This document shows, piece after piece, positions 1 to 6,289 of a stretch of 16,444 bases of DNA (positions within the stretch are counted from its first letter, which is position 1; each line of letters starts with the position of its first letter). The stretch lies in NCBI GenBank assembly GCA_937904535.1, contig CALELC010000212.1, positions 1 through 16,444 on the forward strand, read 5' to 3'. Made by a program: the position numbers and the translations under genes. The notes below the pieces were generated by a model that worked only from the letters and a program-made list of their open reading frames with translations, searched no databases and was not told where the DNA came from. The DNA is from an uncultured Planctomycetaceae bacterium (GTDB lineage Bacteria; Planctomycetota; Planctomycetia; Pirellulales; Pirellulaceae).

Positions 1-1455
1 CCGTACGGGATCGGTGATTTTGGCCCGGAAGCGCATCGTTGGATCGACCTGCTCTCCGATGCCGGGCAGACCTGGTGGCAGATCCTGCCGATCGGCCCCT
101 CCAATGCCGGCAACTCGCCCTACACACCGCTGTCGACCTTTGCCTGCAATCCCCTGCTGATCAGTCCTGATGGATTGATCGATGACGGTCTGCTCGAACC
201 GGACGATTGCCGCAGCGGCGGGTTTCCAGCTGACCGCGTCGACTACAGCGCCGTGATTTCGTACAAACGGCGACTACTCGATCAAGCATGGGCGCGGTTT
301 CGCGGCGGCGAGTTCTCTTCGCTGACGGCGAGTTTGAACGCGTTTTGTAAAGCTCAGGCCCGCTGGCTGGATGACTTTGCCCTGTTCATGGTTCTGAAGG
401 AACGCTTTAACGGCGTGAGCTACGTCGATTGGCCGCTGCAGTACCTGAAGCGTGATCCGGCGGCACTGGAAGCGGCTCGTCTTGAGTCGGCTGACGCGAT
501 CCAGCGGGTGAGATGGGAGCAGTTCCTGGCATTTCGTCAGCTCAGTCGGTTGCGACAGCACGCGGCCCGGCGGGGTGTGCGTCTGTTTGGCGACCTGCCG
601 ATCTTTGTATCCGCCGATTCGTCCGATGTGTGGTCGCATCCGGCGCTGTTCCTCCTGGACGAATACCGCCGGCCGCAGTTCGTTGCCTGTGTGCCGCCTG
701 ACTACTTCAGTGAGACTGGCCAGCTTTGGGGCAATCCGGTTTACGACTGGGCAGAATTGAAACGCACCGGTTACGCGTGGTGGATTGACCGCCTCCGTTC
801 GCTGCTGGGGCATCACGACGTCGTCCGGCTCGATCATTTCCGCGGCTTCTGCGCGGCCTGGCATGTCCCCGCCGGAGCGCCGACCGCGGAGACCGGCGAA
901 TGGGTGAAGGGCCCCGGCGCCGACTTCTTTACCGAGCTACGTCAGCAATTGGGCGGATTACCGTTTGTCGCCGAAGATCTGGGGACGATCACCGATGATG
1001 TGCGGCAGTTGCTCGCCGACTTCCGTTTCCCACGGATGAGCGTCCTGCACTTCGCGTTTGATGATGATGAAACGAACGCATTTCTGCCGCACAACACGAC
1101 TGAGAATGTGATCGCCTATACCGGAACGCATGACAACGATACGTCGCGCGGTTGGTACCAAAATCAATCGTCCAAGAGTCGCAAGTTCCTCTGGGATTAC
1201 ATCGGCTGCGAGCCCCGCGACGAGTCGGAAGTCGCCTGGACGCTGATCGAAATGGCTTGGAACAGCCGTGCTGCGGTGGCCATCGCTCCGTTGCAGGACG
1301 TCCTGAACCTCGGCAGCGAGGCGCGGATGAACATGCCTGGGGTAGCCGATAACAATTGGGCCTGGCGCTGCACCGAACAGCAAATGAACCAAATCGCCTG
1401 GGCAGGACTTGAGCATTTGACGGCGCGTTGCGGTCGCCAACCGCAAAGTTTGTAG
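1..1455 (+). CDS. malQ: 4-alpha-glucanotransferase (amylomaltase), 5' end missing
   Basis: This GH77 enzyme transfers 4-alpha-glucan segments between maltodextrins in the cytoplasm, in glycogen and maltodextrin metabolism. The reading frame is open from base 1 and 484 residues are visible. The first visible residues (PYGIGDFGPEAHRW, then GNSPYTPLSTFA) match the conserved amylomaltase N-terminus, so probably only about 20-30 residues lie outside the window. The catalytic residues are present in visible numbering: nucleophile Asp278 in VRLDHFRG, acid/base Glu325 in FVAEDLGT and the stabilising Asp378 in TGTHDND. The length fits the short bacterial type of about 500 residues rather than the longer E. 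coli type. It ends at TAG 1453-1455 and converges on mutM. The internal ATG at 175 is not the start, because family homology continues upstream of it. Confidence 0.95.
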   Translation, partial: PYGIGDFGPEAHRWIDLLSDAGQTWWQILPIGPSNAGNSPYTPLSTFACNPLLISPDGLIDDGLLEPDDCRSGGFPADRVDYSAVISYKRRLLDQAWARFRGGEFSSLTASLNAFCKAQARWLDDFALFMVLKERFNGVSYVDWPLQYLKRDPAALEAARLESADAIQRVRWEQFLAFRQLSRLRQHAARRGVRLFGDLPIFVSADSSDVWSHPALFLLDEYRRPQFVACVPPDYFSETGQLWGNPVYDWAELKRTGYAWWIDRLRSLLGHHDVVRLDHFRGFCAAWHVPAGAPTAETGEWVKGPGADFFTELRQQLGGLPFVAEDLGTITDDVRQLLADFRFPRMSVLHFAFDDDETNAFLPHNTTENVIAYTGTHDNDTSRGWYQNQSSKSRKFLWDYIGCEPRDESEVAWTLIEMAWNSRAAVAIAPLQDVLNLGSEARMNMPGVADNNWAWRCTEQQMNQIAWAGLEHLTARCGRQPQSL

Positions 1456-1587
1456 AGCACCAGGTGGTCGCTCGCTCCGCGATTGACGCTCCGCGATCGA
1501 ACGAGGAGCCAAGCTCTGCTCGATGGAGCAGTGGGCGACAAGGAGCGGCTGTGCGGTGCACGGCCATTCCCACCATCACCGGGCCTG
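1456..1587. other. convergent malQ/mutM spacer with short direct repeat and weak hairpin
   Basis: This 132 bp spacer separates two convergent genes. It holds an 11-nt direct repeat, CGCTCCGCGAT, at 1473-1483 and 1487-1497. It also holds a small hairpin, CTGCTC/GAGCAG, at 1516-1521 and 1526-1531 with a 4-nt loop. The hairpin could help end transcription from either side, but it has only 6 bp and no T-tract, so a terminator call would be weak. Confidence 0.3.
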
Positions 1588-2451
1588 CTAAATGTCGACG
1601 GTCGGGTGGAGTCCCTTCCGCCGCTGGCACACCGCGCAGAAGAACGTGCTCCGCTGCGCTTGGACGATGCGTTGAATCTGTCCTTCGCCACAGCGACGAC
1701 AGAGTTCGTCGGCGCGATCGTACACGCGGTGCAGGTTTTGATAGCCGCCGTTTTGATTGAGTGCGTTGCGATAGGTGCCATCGGAGAGTGTGGAGCCTTC
1801 GTGGTCGATCGCTTCGAGCAATACGATCGAAATCGCTTTGTGAATTCGCGCCCACTGAGGTCCCGTCAGTGCGTCGCAACGGGTACGTGGGTCCACACCC
1901 GCGACGTGCAGGATTTCGGCTGCATACAAGTTGCCGACTCCGGCGATCCGTTTTTGGTCGAGCAGCGCCACCTTGATTGGCCGACGACTGCCGCCGAGTT
2001 GTTCGCGAAGCCCTGCGAGCGTGATTTGCAGTGCATCGGCCCCGATGCGGTGCAGCCCCAGTACCTGATCCGCCTCGGATGGACTGAGCAATCGGACGGT
2101 ACCCAGACCGCGACGATCCCAAAACAAAAGTTCCTCAGCCGGCCCACCCTTCAGTTGCAACCGCAGCCGGAGGTGCTCGGTTGTGGGGGGGGCGGTCAGC
2201 AGCACCAACCCCGTCATCCGCGGCTCAATAACGATGGTCTGAAGATCGTCAAGATGAATCAGCACCCGTTTGCCGCGGCGGCCGATGCTGGCGACGTGTC
2301 GTCCAACAGCCCGCTGAGCAAACTCAGCGATTGCCGGAGTGAACAGAATCGGCCGCCGGAAACATTCCGGCCGCTCGGCGGCAACAATGCGACTGCCGAC
2401 AATACCGCTGATCCCGCGGCACATCGTTTCGACTTCGGGCAATTCGGGCAT
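1588..2451 (-). CDS. mutM: formamidopyrimidine-DNA glycosylase (Fpg/MutM)
   Basis: This bifunctional base-excision repair enzyme removes 8-oxoguanine and formamidopyrimidines and cleaves the abasic site. The 287-residue protein begins MPELPEVET; Pro2, the N-terminal residue after Met removal, is the Schiff-base nucleophile and Glu3 follows. Also visible are Lys61 (the E. coli Lys57 equivalent), the PRMTG void-filling Met79, the helix-two-turn-helix segment around 159-181 with Asn174, and a complete C-terminal zinc finger (Cys251, Cys254, Cys272, Cys275) with the DNA-contacting Arg267 in QRSTFFC. The length is normal for the family. The gene converges with malQ and diverges from trpB across 145 bp. 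A run of eight C on the coding strand (G8 at 2185-2192 on +) encodes residues 87-89. Confidence 0.97.
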   Translation of the reverse strand: MPELPEVETMCRGISGIVGSRIVAAERPECFRRPILFTPAIAEFAQRAVGRHVASIGRRGKRVLIHLDDLQTIVIEPRMTGLVLLTAPPTTEHLRLRLQLKGGPAEELLFWDRRGLGTVRLLSPSEADQVLGLHRIGADALQITLAGLREQLGGSRRPIKVALLDQKRIAGVGNLYAAEILHVAGVDPRTRCDALTGPQWARIHKAISIVLLEAIDHEGSTLSDGTYRNALNQNGGYQNLHRVYDRADELCRRCGEGQIQRIVQAQRSTFFCAVCQRRKGLHPTVDI

Positions 2452-2513
2452 GAAGAGTGCGCCGTGTGGCGGCGATGCAGCGGAGAGCGAATCAGAAAGC
2501 CGTCAAGCCTAAG

Positions 2514-2542
2514 TTGACCCCTTTTCCCCTGCCAGTGACAAT
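2514..2542 (+). promoter_or_regulatory. probable sigma70-type promoter of trpB
   Basis: TTGACC (2514-2519) is separated by 17 bp from GACAAT (2537-2542), matching the -35/-10 consensus at 5/6 and 4/6. The predicted transcription start near 2549 gives a leader of about 48 nt to the ATG at 2597. It would leave almost no leader for the alternative TTG start at 2552. Confidence 0.5.
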
Positions 2543-2596
2543 AGCCGCTCTTTGTCATTTCGCCCCTCGCCCTCCTGGCCCCGAGAAGCATCCTCC

Positions 2597-3823
2597 ATGC
2601 CGCCCGCACCCGCTCAACCGACCGCCACTGCCCAGGTACCCGATCCTCGTGGTCGGTTCGGTGACTATGGTGGCCGCTTTGTTCCTGAGACGCTCACCCG
2701 CGCCTTGGATCAACTCTCCGAGCAGTACGAACAGGCCAAACGTGACCCGGAGTTCCAACGCGAACTCGACGGGCTGCTGAAGACTTTCGTCGGTCGTCCG
2801 AGTCCGCTGTATCACGCCCGGCGGCTGAGCAGCGCAGTCGGTGGCGCCCAGATTTGGCTCAAGCGCGAGGACCTTAACCATACTGGCGCTCACAAGATCA
2901 ACAACACCATCGGCCAAGCGTTGCTGACTTTGCGGATGGGCAAAAAACGGGTGATCGCTGAAACGGGGGCCGGTCAGCACGGTGTGGCCACTGCCACGGC
3001 ATGCGCCCATTTCGGTCTCCCCTGCACGGTGTATATGGGTGCGGAGGATATCCGCCGACAGAAGCCGAATGTGTTCAGCATGCGGTTGCTCGGCGCTACG
3101 ATCACACCGGTCGAAAGCGGTTCACGCACGCTCCGTGACGCCGTGAACGAAGCGATGCGTGATTGGATGGCTTCGGTGGAAGACACACACTACATCATCG
3201 GCAGCGTGATTGGACCGCATCCGTTCCCGATGATGGTCCGCGACTTCCAGTCGGTGATCGGTCGCGAAACTCGGCAGCAGGCCGTCGATTCCTTTGGCCG
3301 TCTGCCCGACTGCGTCGTGGCGTGTGTAGGCGGTGGTAGCAACGCGGCGGGCATGTTCTACCCGTTTGTCGAAGACGACGGAGTCCGGTTGGTTGGTGTC
3401 GAAGCAGGCGGCCGGGGCAGCAAGCCCGGAGATCACGCCTCGTCGCTCACCTACGGGAACCCTGGCGTGCTGCATGGCAGTTTCAGCTACGTGATGCAGG
3501 ACGAAGACGGACAAACCTGCGATGTGCATTCGATGAGCGCCGGTCTGGATTACCCTGGCGTCGGCCCTGAGCACAGCTACTGGAAGGATACGGGACGAGT
3601 CGACTACGCCGAGTGTCGTGATGAAGAGGCATTGGCAGCGTTCGACAAACTCGCTCGCAGCGAAGGGATTCTGGCTGCCTTGGAATCATCCCATGCCGTT
3701 TCCAAGGCGCTGGAACTCGCTCAAAAAATGTCGAGCGATCAGCACTTGGTAATCTGCCTATCCGGCCGCGGCGACAAGGATGCGATGGAACTAGCGCGAC
3801 TTCGTGGACAAGCTTGGGAGTAA
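2597..3823 (+). CDS. trpB: tryptophan synthase beta chain, TrpB1 type
   Basis: TrpB is a PLP enzyme that condenses indole with L-serine to give tryptophan, normally in an alpha2-beta2 complex with TrpA. The 408-residue protein carries the N-terminal GRFGDYGGRFVPETL signature and the PLP Lys100 in HTGAHKINN. It also has the catalytic Glu121 in AETGAGQHG, the phosphate-binding GGGSNA loop and Ser389 in SGRGDKD. The HTGAHKINN context marks the canonical TrpA-dependent TrpB1 class, not TrpB2. The frame stays open upstream to a TTG at 2552. I chose the ATG at 2597 because it gives the usual family length and leaves a sensible leader behind the predicted promoter. No trpA is adjacent; the next gene is a UPF0173 hydrolase 10 bp downstream, probably co-transcribed. 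Confidence 0.96.
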   Translation: MPPAPAQPTATAQVPDPRGRFGDYGGRFVPETLTRALDQLSEQYEQAKRDPEFQRELDGLLKTFVGRPSPLYHARRLSSAVGGAQIWLKREDLNHTGAHKINNTIGQALLTLRMGKKRVIAETGAGQHGVATATACAHFGLPCTVYMGAEDIRRQKPNVFSMRLLGATITPVESGSRTLRDAVNEAMRDWMASVEDTHYIIGSVIGPHPFPMMVRDFQSVIGRETRQQAVDSFGRLPDCVVACVGGGSNAAGMFYPFVEDDGVRLVGVEAGGRGSKPGDHASSLTYGNPGVLHGSFSYVMQDEDGQTCDVHSMSAGLDYPGVGPEHSYWKDTGRVDYAECRDEEALAAFDKLARSEGILAALESSHAVSKALELAQKMSSDQHLVICLSGRGDKDAMELARLRGQAWE

Positions 3824-3833
3824 CGATTTTCCG

Positions 3834-4520
3834 ATGGCTGTAAAACTGACTTGGCTTTCTCACGGCTGCTGGCTGATCGAGGCAGGCGAATCACGCATCG
3901 TGCTCGATCCGTTTCTGACTGATAATCCCGCAGCCAAGATCACGCCTCAAGAACTGGGCCCCGTGTCCCATGTCTTGCTATCGCACGCCCACTTTGACCA
4001 CATCAACGATGCGGCGGAGATCGCCAATCGTGATAACGCGACGCTGGTGGCGGCGTTTGAAGTTGGCCAGTGGTTTCAGCAGCATCATGGCGTTCAGAAC
4101 GTCATCGCGATGAATACCGGTGGGCGAACGGAGTTGCCATGCGGTGAACTCCTGGCCACACCGGCGCTGCACAGCAGCAGTTTTCCTGATGGCAGCTACG
4201 GCGGCAATCCGCTCGGTTTCGTGCTCCGCACCGGCGATGTGCGGCTCTATTTCGCTTGCGACACCGCGTTTTTCAGCGACATGCGGCATTACGCCCACGG
4301 TGTCGACGTGGCGGTGCTACCAGTCGGCGATCTCTACACCATGGGGATCGATGAATCGGTAGCTGCGACCCAAATTATTGAGCCCAAGCGAGTGTTGCCG
4401 GCCCATTATGGAACCTGGCCTCCGATCGCACAGAACATGGATGTCTGGTCACAGAAAATCCGCAACCAAACCACGGCTCAACCGGTCGTGCTCGCGGTGG
4501 GCGAAACGCTCGAAATCTAG
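3834..4520 (+). CDS. UPF0173-type metal-dependent hydrolase (metallo-beta-lactamase fold)
   Basis: This is a 228-residue cytoplasmic protein of the metallo-beta-lactamase superfamily, in the branch annotated UPF0173 or YtkL-like metal-dependent hydrolase. The physiological substrate of this branch is not established. The metal-site motif is SHAHFDH (His51, His53, Asp55, His56), with further likely ligands His113, Asp143 (ACDTAFF) and His191 (LPAHYGTWP). Length and N-terminus (VKLTWLSHGCWLIE) match the family if translation starts at ATG 3834. A GTG at 3804 would overlap trpB and add ten unrelated residues. A GGGAG at 3816-3820 lies 13 nt before the ATG, rather far for a ribosome binding site. 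The 10 bp gap to trpB suggests one transcript, but a role in tryptophan metabolism is only a guess. Confidence 0.9.
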   Translation: MAVKLTWLSHGCWLIEAGESRIVLDPFLTDNPAAKITPQELGPVSHVLLSHAHFDHINDAAEIANRDNATLVAAFEVGQWFQQHHGVQNVIAMNTGGRTELPCGELLATPALHSSSFPDGSYGGNPLGFVLRTGDVRLYFACDTAFFSDMRHYAHGVDVAVLPVGDLYTMGIDESVAATQIIEPKRVLPAHYGTWPPIAQNMDVWSQKIRNQTTAQPVVLAVGETLEI

Positions 4521-4546
4521 CCTCGGCTAGCCGGCGGAACTTCCGC
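4517..4546 (+). terminator. two small adjacent hairpins at the end of the UPF0173 gene
   Basis: CTAGC/GCTAG (4517-4521/4526-4530) overlaps the stop codon and is followed by GCGGA/TCCGC (4534-4538/4542-4546). Each stem has only 5 bp and no T-run follows. A role in transcription termination is possible but weakly supported. Confidence 0.25.
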
Positions 4547-4643
4547 TGATGAAAGCGGGTAGGGCACTGCAGCCGTGCAAAAATTGGCACTGCGAATGCT
4601 CCGGCTCCGAAGAAGAGGACTCCAGCATTGCTGGCCGCTTGAA

Positions 4644-4708
4644 GGAACACGTGGACCGGCGACCACGAGTCTCCGATCGGCCGCTGCCGCCGGCGGTCGA
4701 CGTGTTCC
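4644..4708 (+). promoter_or_regulatory. long imperfect inverted repeat in the leader of the CBS gene
   Basis: The arms 4644-4658 (GGAACACGTGGACCG) and 4694-4708 (CGGTCGACGTGTTCC) pair at 14 of 15 positions around a 35-nt GC-rich loop, with one internal G-G mismatch. The element ends 21 nt before the ATG at 4730 and leaves the GGAG ribosome binding site (4720-4723) outside the stem. It could be an RNA leader structure, an attenuator or terminator for the upstream unit, or an operator with distant half-sites. No T-run follows the right arm. Confidence 0.5.
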
Positions 4709-4729
4709 ACCTGCCCTGCGGAGTCACGC

Positions 4730-5740
4730 ATGACGACGAGCAAATCTCCTGCTGCCATGAAAACCGCCAGCGATGTGATGGCGACGCGGTTGACGACGGT
4801 GACACCGGACACCGATGTCGCAAGTGCCATCCGGTTGCTTGTGAAGCAGAATATTTCCGGCATGCCGGTCGTCGACGATCAGGGGCAGTACGTCGGCGTG
4901 TTTTCGGAGAAATCTTGCCTGCGGGCGCTGGTACAAACGGCGGCCTCGCTTCACGACCTGAAGCGTCCACCCGCTCAGGCCGCTGACTTTATGCAAACGC
5001 GGCTATTCCGGTTGCGTCCACAGGAGAATGTGTTTGAGGCGATTGGTGCACTGCTGAGAAACCGTGTATCGGGTGCGCCGGTCGTTGATGACGACGGCAT
5101 TCTGCTCGGTGTGTTCTCCGAAAAGGACAGCATGAGCGTGTTGATCAAAGGAGCATACGATCAGTTACCGGGCGCAGAGATCAGCGCGTTTATGAACCCG
5201 GATCGCGGGCGAATCATCTCCGACGACACCGATCTGCTGACGATCGCCAACCTGTTCATCACCACCCATTACCGCCGTTTGCCGGTCGTGCGCGATGGCA
5301 TTCTGCAGGGTCAGATCAGCCGCCGAGATGTGCTGCGGAACTCGAGATTGCTGTCATCGATCGTTCGCGACATCCTCACCAGCGCAACCAGCAACTCGTC
5401 CGCGGGCGATCAAGCCAGGGTTTCGAGCGCATCTTCTGCCGATTCCGAAGAGGCTCGTGAGCAATTGTCGGCAACCAGTGTCGCCCGATTCATGGACACC
5501 GAAGCGAAGACAATTACTGAGGACGTTGATCTCCTGAGCATCGCCCAGATTTTCTTCTCAACTCCCTATCGCCGCTTGCCGGTGCTGCGTGGTGGCCAGC
5601 TGGCTGGCCAAGTGAGTCGCCGCGACGTGCTCGCTGGCGTCTACCAGTGGCTCCAGCCGATGTCGACGGAGCGGCAGTCATCGGTGTTGTATCTCAGCGG
5701 GGTGCTGGGTGATGGCGACGGATTGCCGGCTATGGGCTAA
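4730..5740 (+). CDS. protein with four CBS domains (two Bateman modules)
   Basis: This 336-residue protein consists almost entirely of CBS domains, which usually bind adenine nucleotides or other small ligands and act as sensors. There is no recognisable catalytic, transport or membrane segment. The CBS units lie at roughly 12-68, 84-142, 150-205 and 250-305. A Ser/Ala-rich, probably disordered linker at about 215-250 separates the third and fourth. Residues 167-202 and 266-301 are near copies of each other (24 of 36 identical by eye, both with YRRLPV and SRRDVL), which indicates internal duplication. The start at ATG 4730 is supported by GGAG at 4720-4723 with a 6-nt gap. The partner or target protein is not evident from the neighbours. 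The gene converges with the Rieske gene across 17 bp. Confidence 0.9.
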   Translation: MTTSKSPAAMKTASDVMATRLTTVTPDTDVASAIRLLVKQNISGMPVVDDQGQYVGVFSEKSCLRALVQTAASLHDLKRPPAQAADFMQTRLFRLRPQENVFEAIGALLRNRVSGAPVVDDDGILLGVFSEKDSMSVLIKGAYDQLPGAEISAFMNPDRGRIISDDTDLLTIANLFITTHYRRLPVVRDGILQGQISRRDVLRNSRLLSSIVRDILTSATSNSSAGDQARVSSASSADSEEAREQLSATSVARFMDTEAKTITEDVDLLSIAQIFFSTPYRRLPVLRGGQLAGQVSRRDVLAGVYQWLQPMSTERQSSVLYLSGVLGDGDGLPAMG

Positions 5741-5748
5741 TTCGCCGA

Positions 5749-5769
5749 TCCCAGTGGCTAAGCCTGGGA
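5749..5769. terminator. possible bidirectional terminator between the CBS and Rieske genes
   Basis: TCCCAG (5749-5754) pairs with CTGGGA (5764-5769) around a 9-nt loop, between two convergent stop codons. The left arm lies in the spacer, while the loop and right arm overlap the last codons of the Rieske gene. The stem is short and has no T-tract. Confidence 0.3.
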
Positions 5770-6096
5770 CGCGCCGCTTGCAGGCTTGTCGGGGACGAGC
5801 ACCTGCACCTCGTCCCCCTCAACCCGGACGGCGAACGAATCGATTTTGATTCGCGGATTGTCTTCCCACGTCCCGTCGCGAATGCAAAAGCGCCAACAGT
5901 GCCACGGACAGGAGACGGTGTCTTCCTCGAGGTGTCCCTCGGCCAGCGATGCTCCCATGTGCGGGCACATGTCATCGATGGCAAAGAACTCCCCATTGCG
6001 GCGAAAGACAGCTACCATGCGTCCGTTGACGGCGAACGCCCGGCCGACGCCGTCTTGAAAATCCTCGATTTTTCCGACTGTTTCAAACTCGCTCAT
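5758..6096 (-). CDS. Rieske [2Fe-2S] ferredoxin, NirD-like small protein
   Basis: This is a 112-residue soluble Rieske protein. The cluster-binding motifs are complete: CPH (Cys44, His46) and CPWH (Cys63, His66), the Rieske pattern with two Cys and two His ligands. Both cluster loops sit in the middle of the domain. The size and the N-terminal MSEFETVGKIEDF resemble stand-alone Rieske ferredoxins and the NirD small subunit of nitrite reductase. No nitrite reductase, dioxygenase or other redox partner is nearby, so I give no symbol. The chosen ATG (6094-6096) is preceded by AAGGGA with about 8 nt spacing. A longer frame from 6180 would add 28 unconserved-looking residues. Confidence 0.9.
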   Translation of the reverse strand: MSEFETVGKIEDFQDGVGRAFAVNGRMVAVFRRNGEFFAIDDMCPHMGASLAEGHLEEDTVSCPWHCWRFCIRDGTWEDNPRIKIDSFAVRVEGDEVQVLVPDKPASGASQA

Positions 6097-6127
6097 CGAT
6101 CCGTTCCCTTGCCTTCGACCGCAGTCC

Positions 6128-6179
6128 TGCGACACACTTGGAGCAGCCTCGCTGTCCGCTCCGCAAGTTCGGTGTCGCA
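6128..6179. promoter_or_regulatory. nested inverted repeat in the Rieske/radical SAM divergent spacer
   Basis: TGCGACAC (6128-6135) and GTGTCGCA (6172-6179) form a perfect 8-bp outer stem. Inside it CTT/AAG (6137-6139/6165-6167) and GGAGC/GCTCC (6140-6144/6158-6162) can also pair, leaving a 13-nt loop. The element lies 32 bp upstream of the Rieske start and about 110 bp upstream of the radical SAM start. It could be a folded 5' leader of the Rieske mRNA or a shared regulatory site. No convincing sigma70 promoter was found here; TTGACA at 6234-6239 has no matching -10. Confidence 0.35.
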
Positions 6180-6289
6180 AGCAGCGGGTAAAGTTAGGGG
6201 ATTACCGCAGGCCCGTCATCCCGGCAACCTGCGTTGACAGCCCGCGTTCCGCCAGACCGCGTCACCATTCTTAAGACACGAAGTTTTTC

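Noticed and set aside
989..2122. A 377-codon open frame on the minus strand across malQ and mutM
   Set aside because: It overlaps the 3' part of malQ antisense and mutM in another frame, both of which have clear catalytic motifs. Its composition is Arg/Ser-rich, typical of a GC-rich shadow frame.
1483..2517. A 344-codon open frame on the plus strand opposite mutM
   Set aside because: It is antisense to the whole of mutM, which has all its active-site residues. No family features are visible.
4549..4986. A 145-codon plus-strand frame covering the leader and start of the CBS gene
   Set aside because: It overlaps the first CBS domain in another frame and spans the inverted repeat. There is no good ribosome binding site or family signal.
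6234..6239. Perfect TTGACA upstream of the radical SAM gene
   Set aside because: No acceptable -10 box occurs 16-18 bp downstream, so I do not call a promoter.
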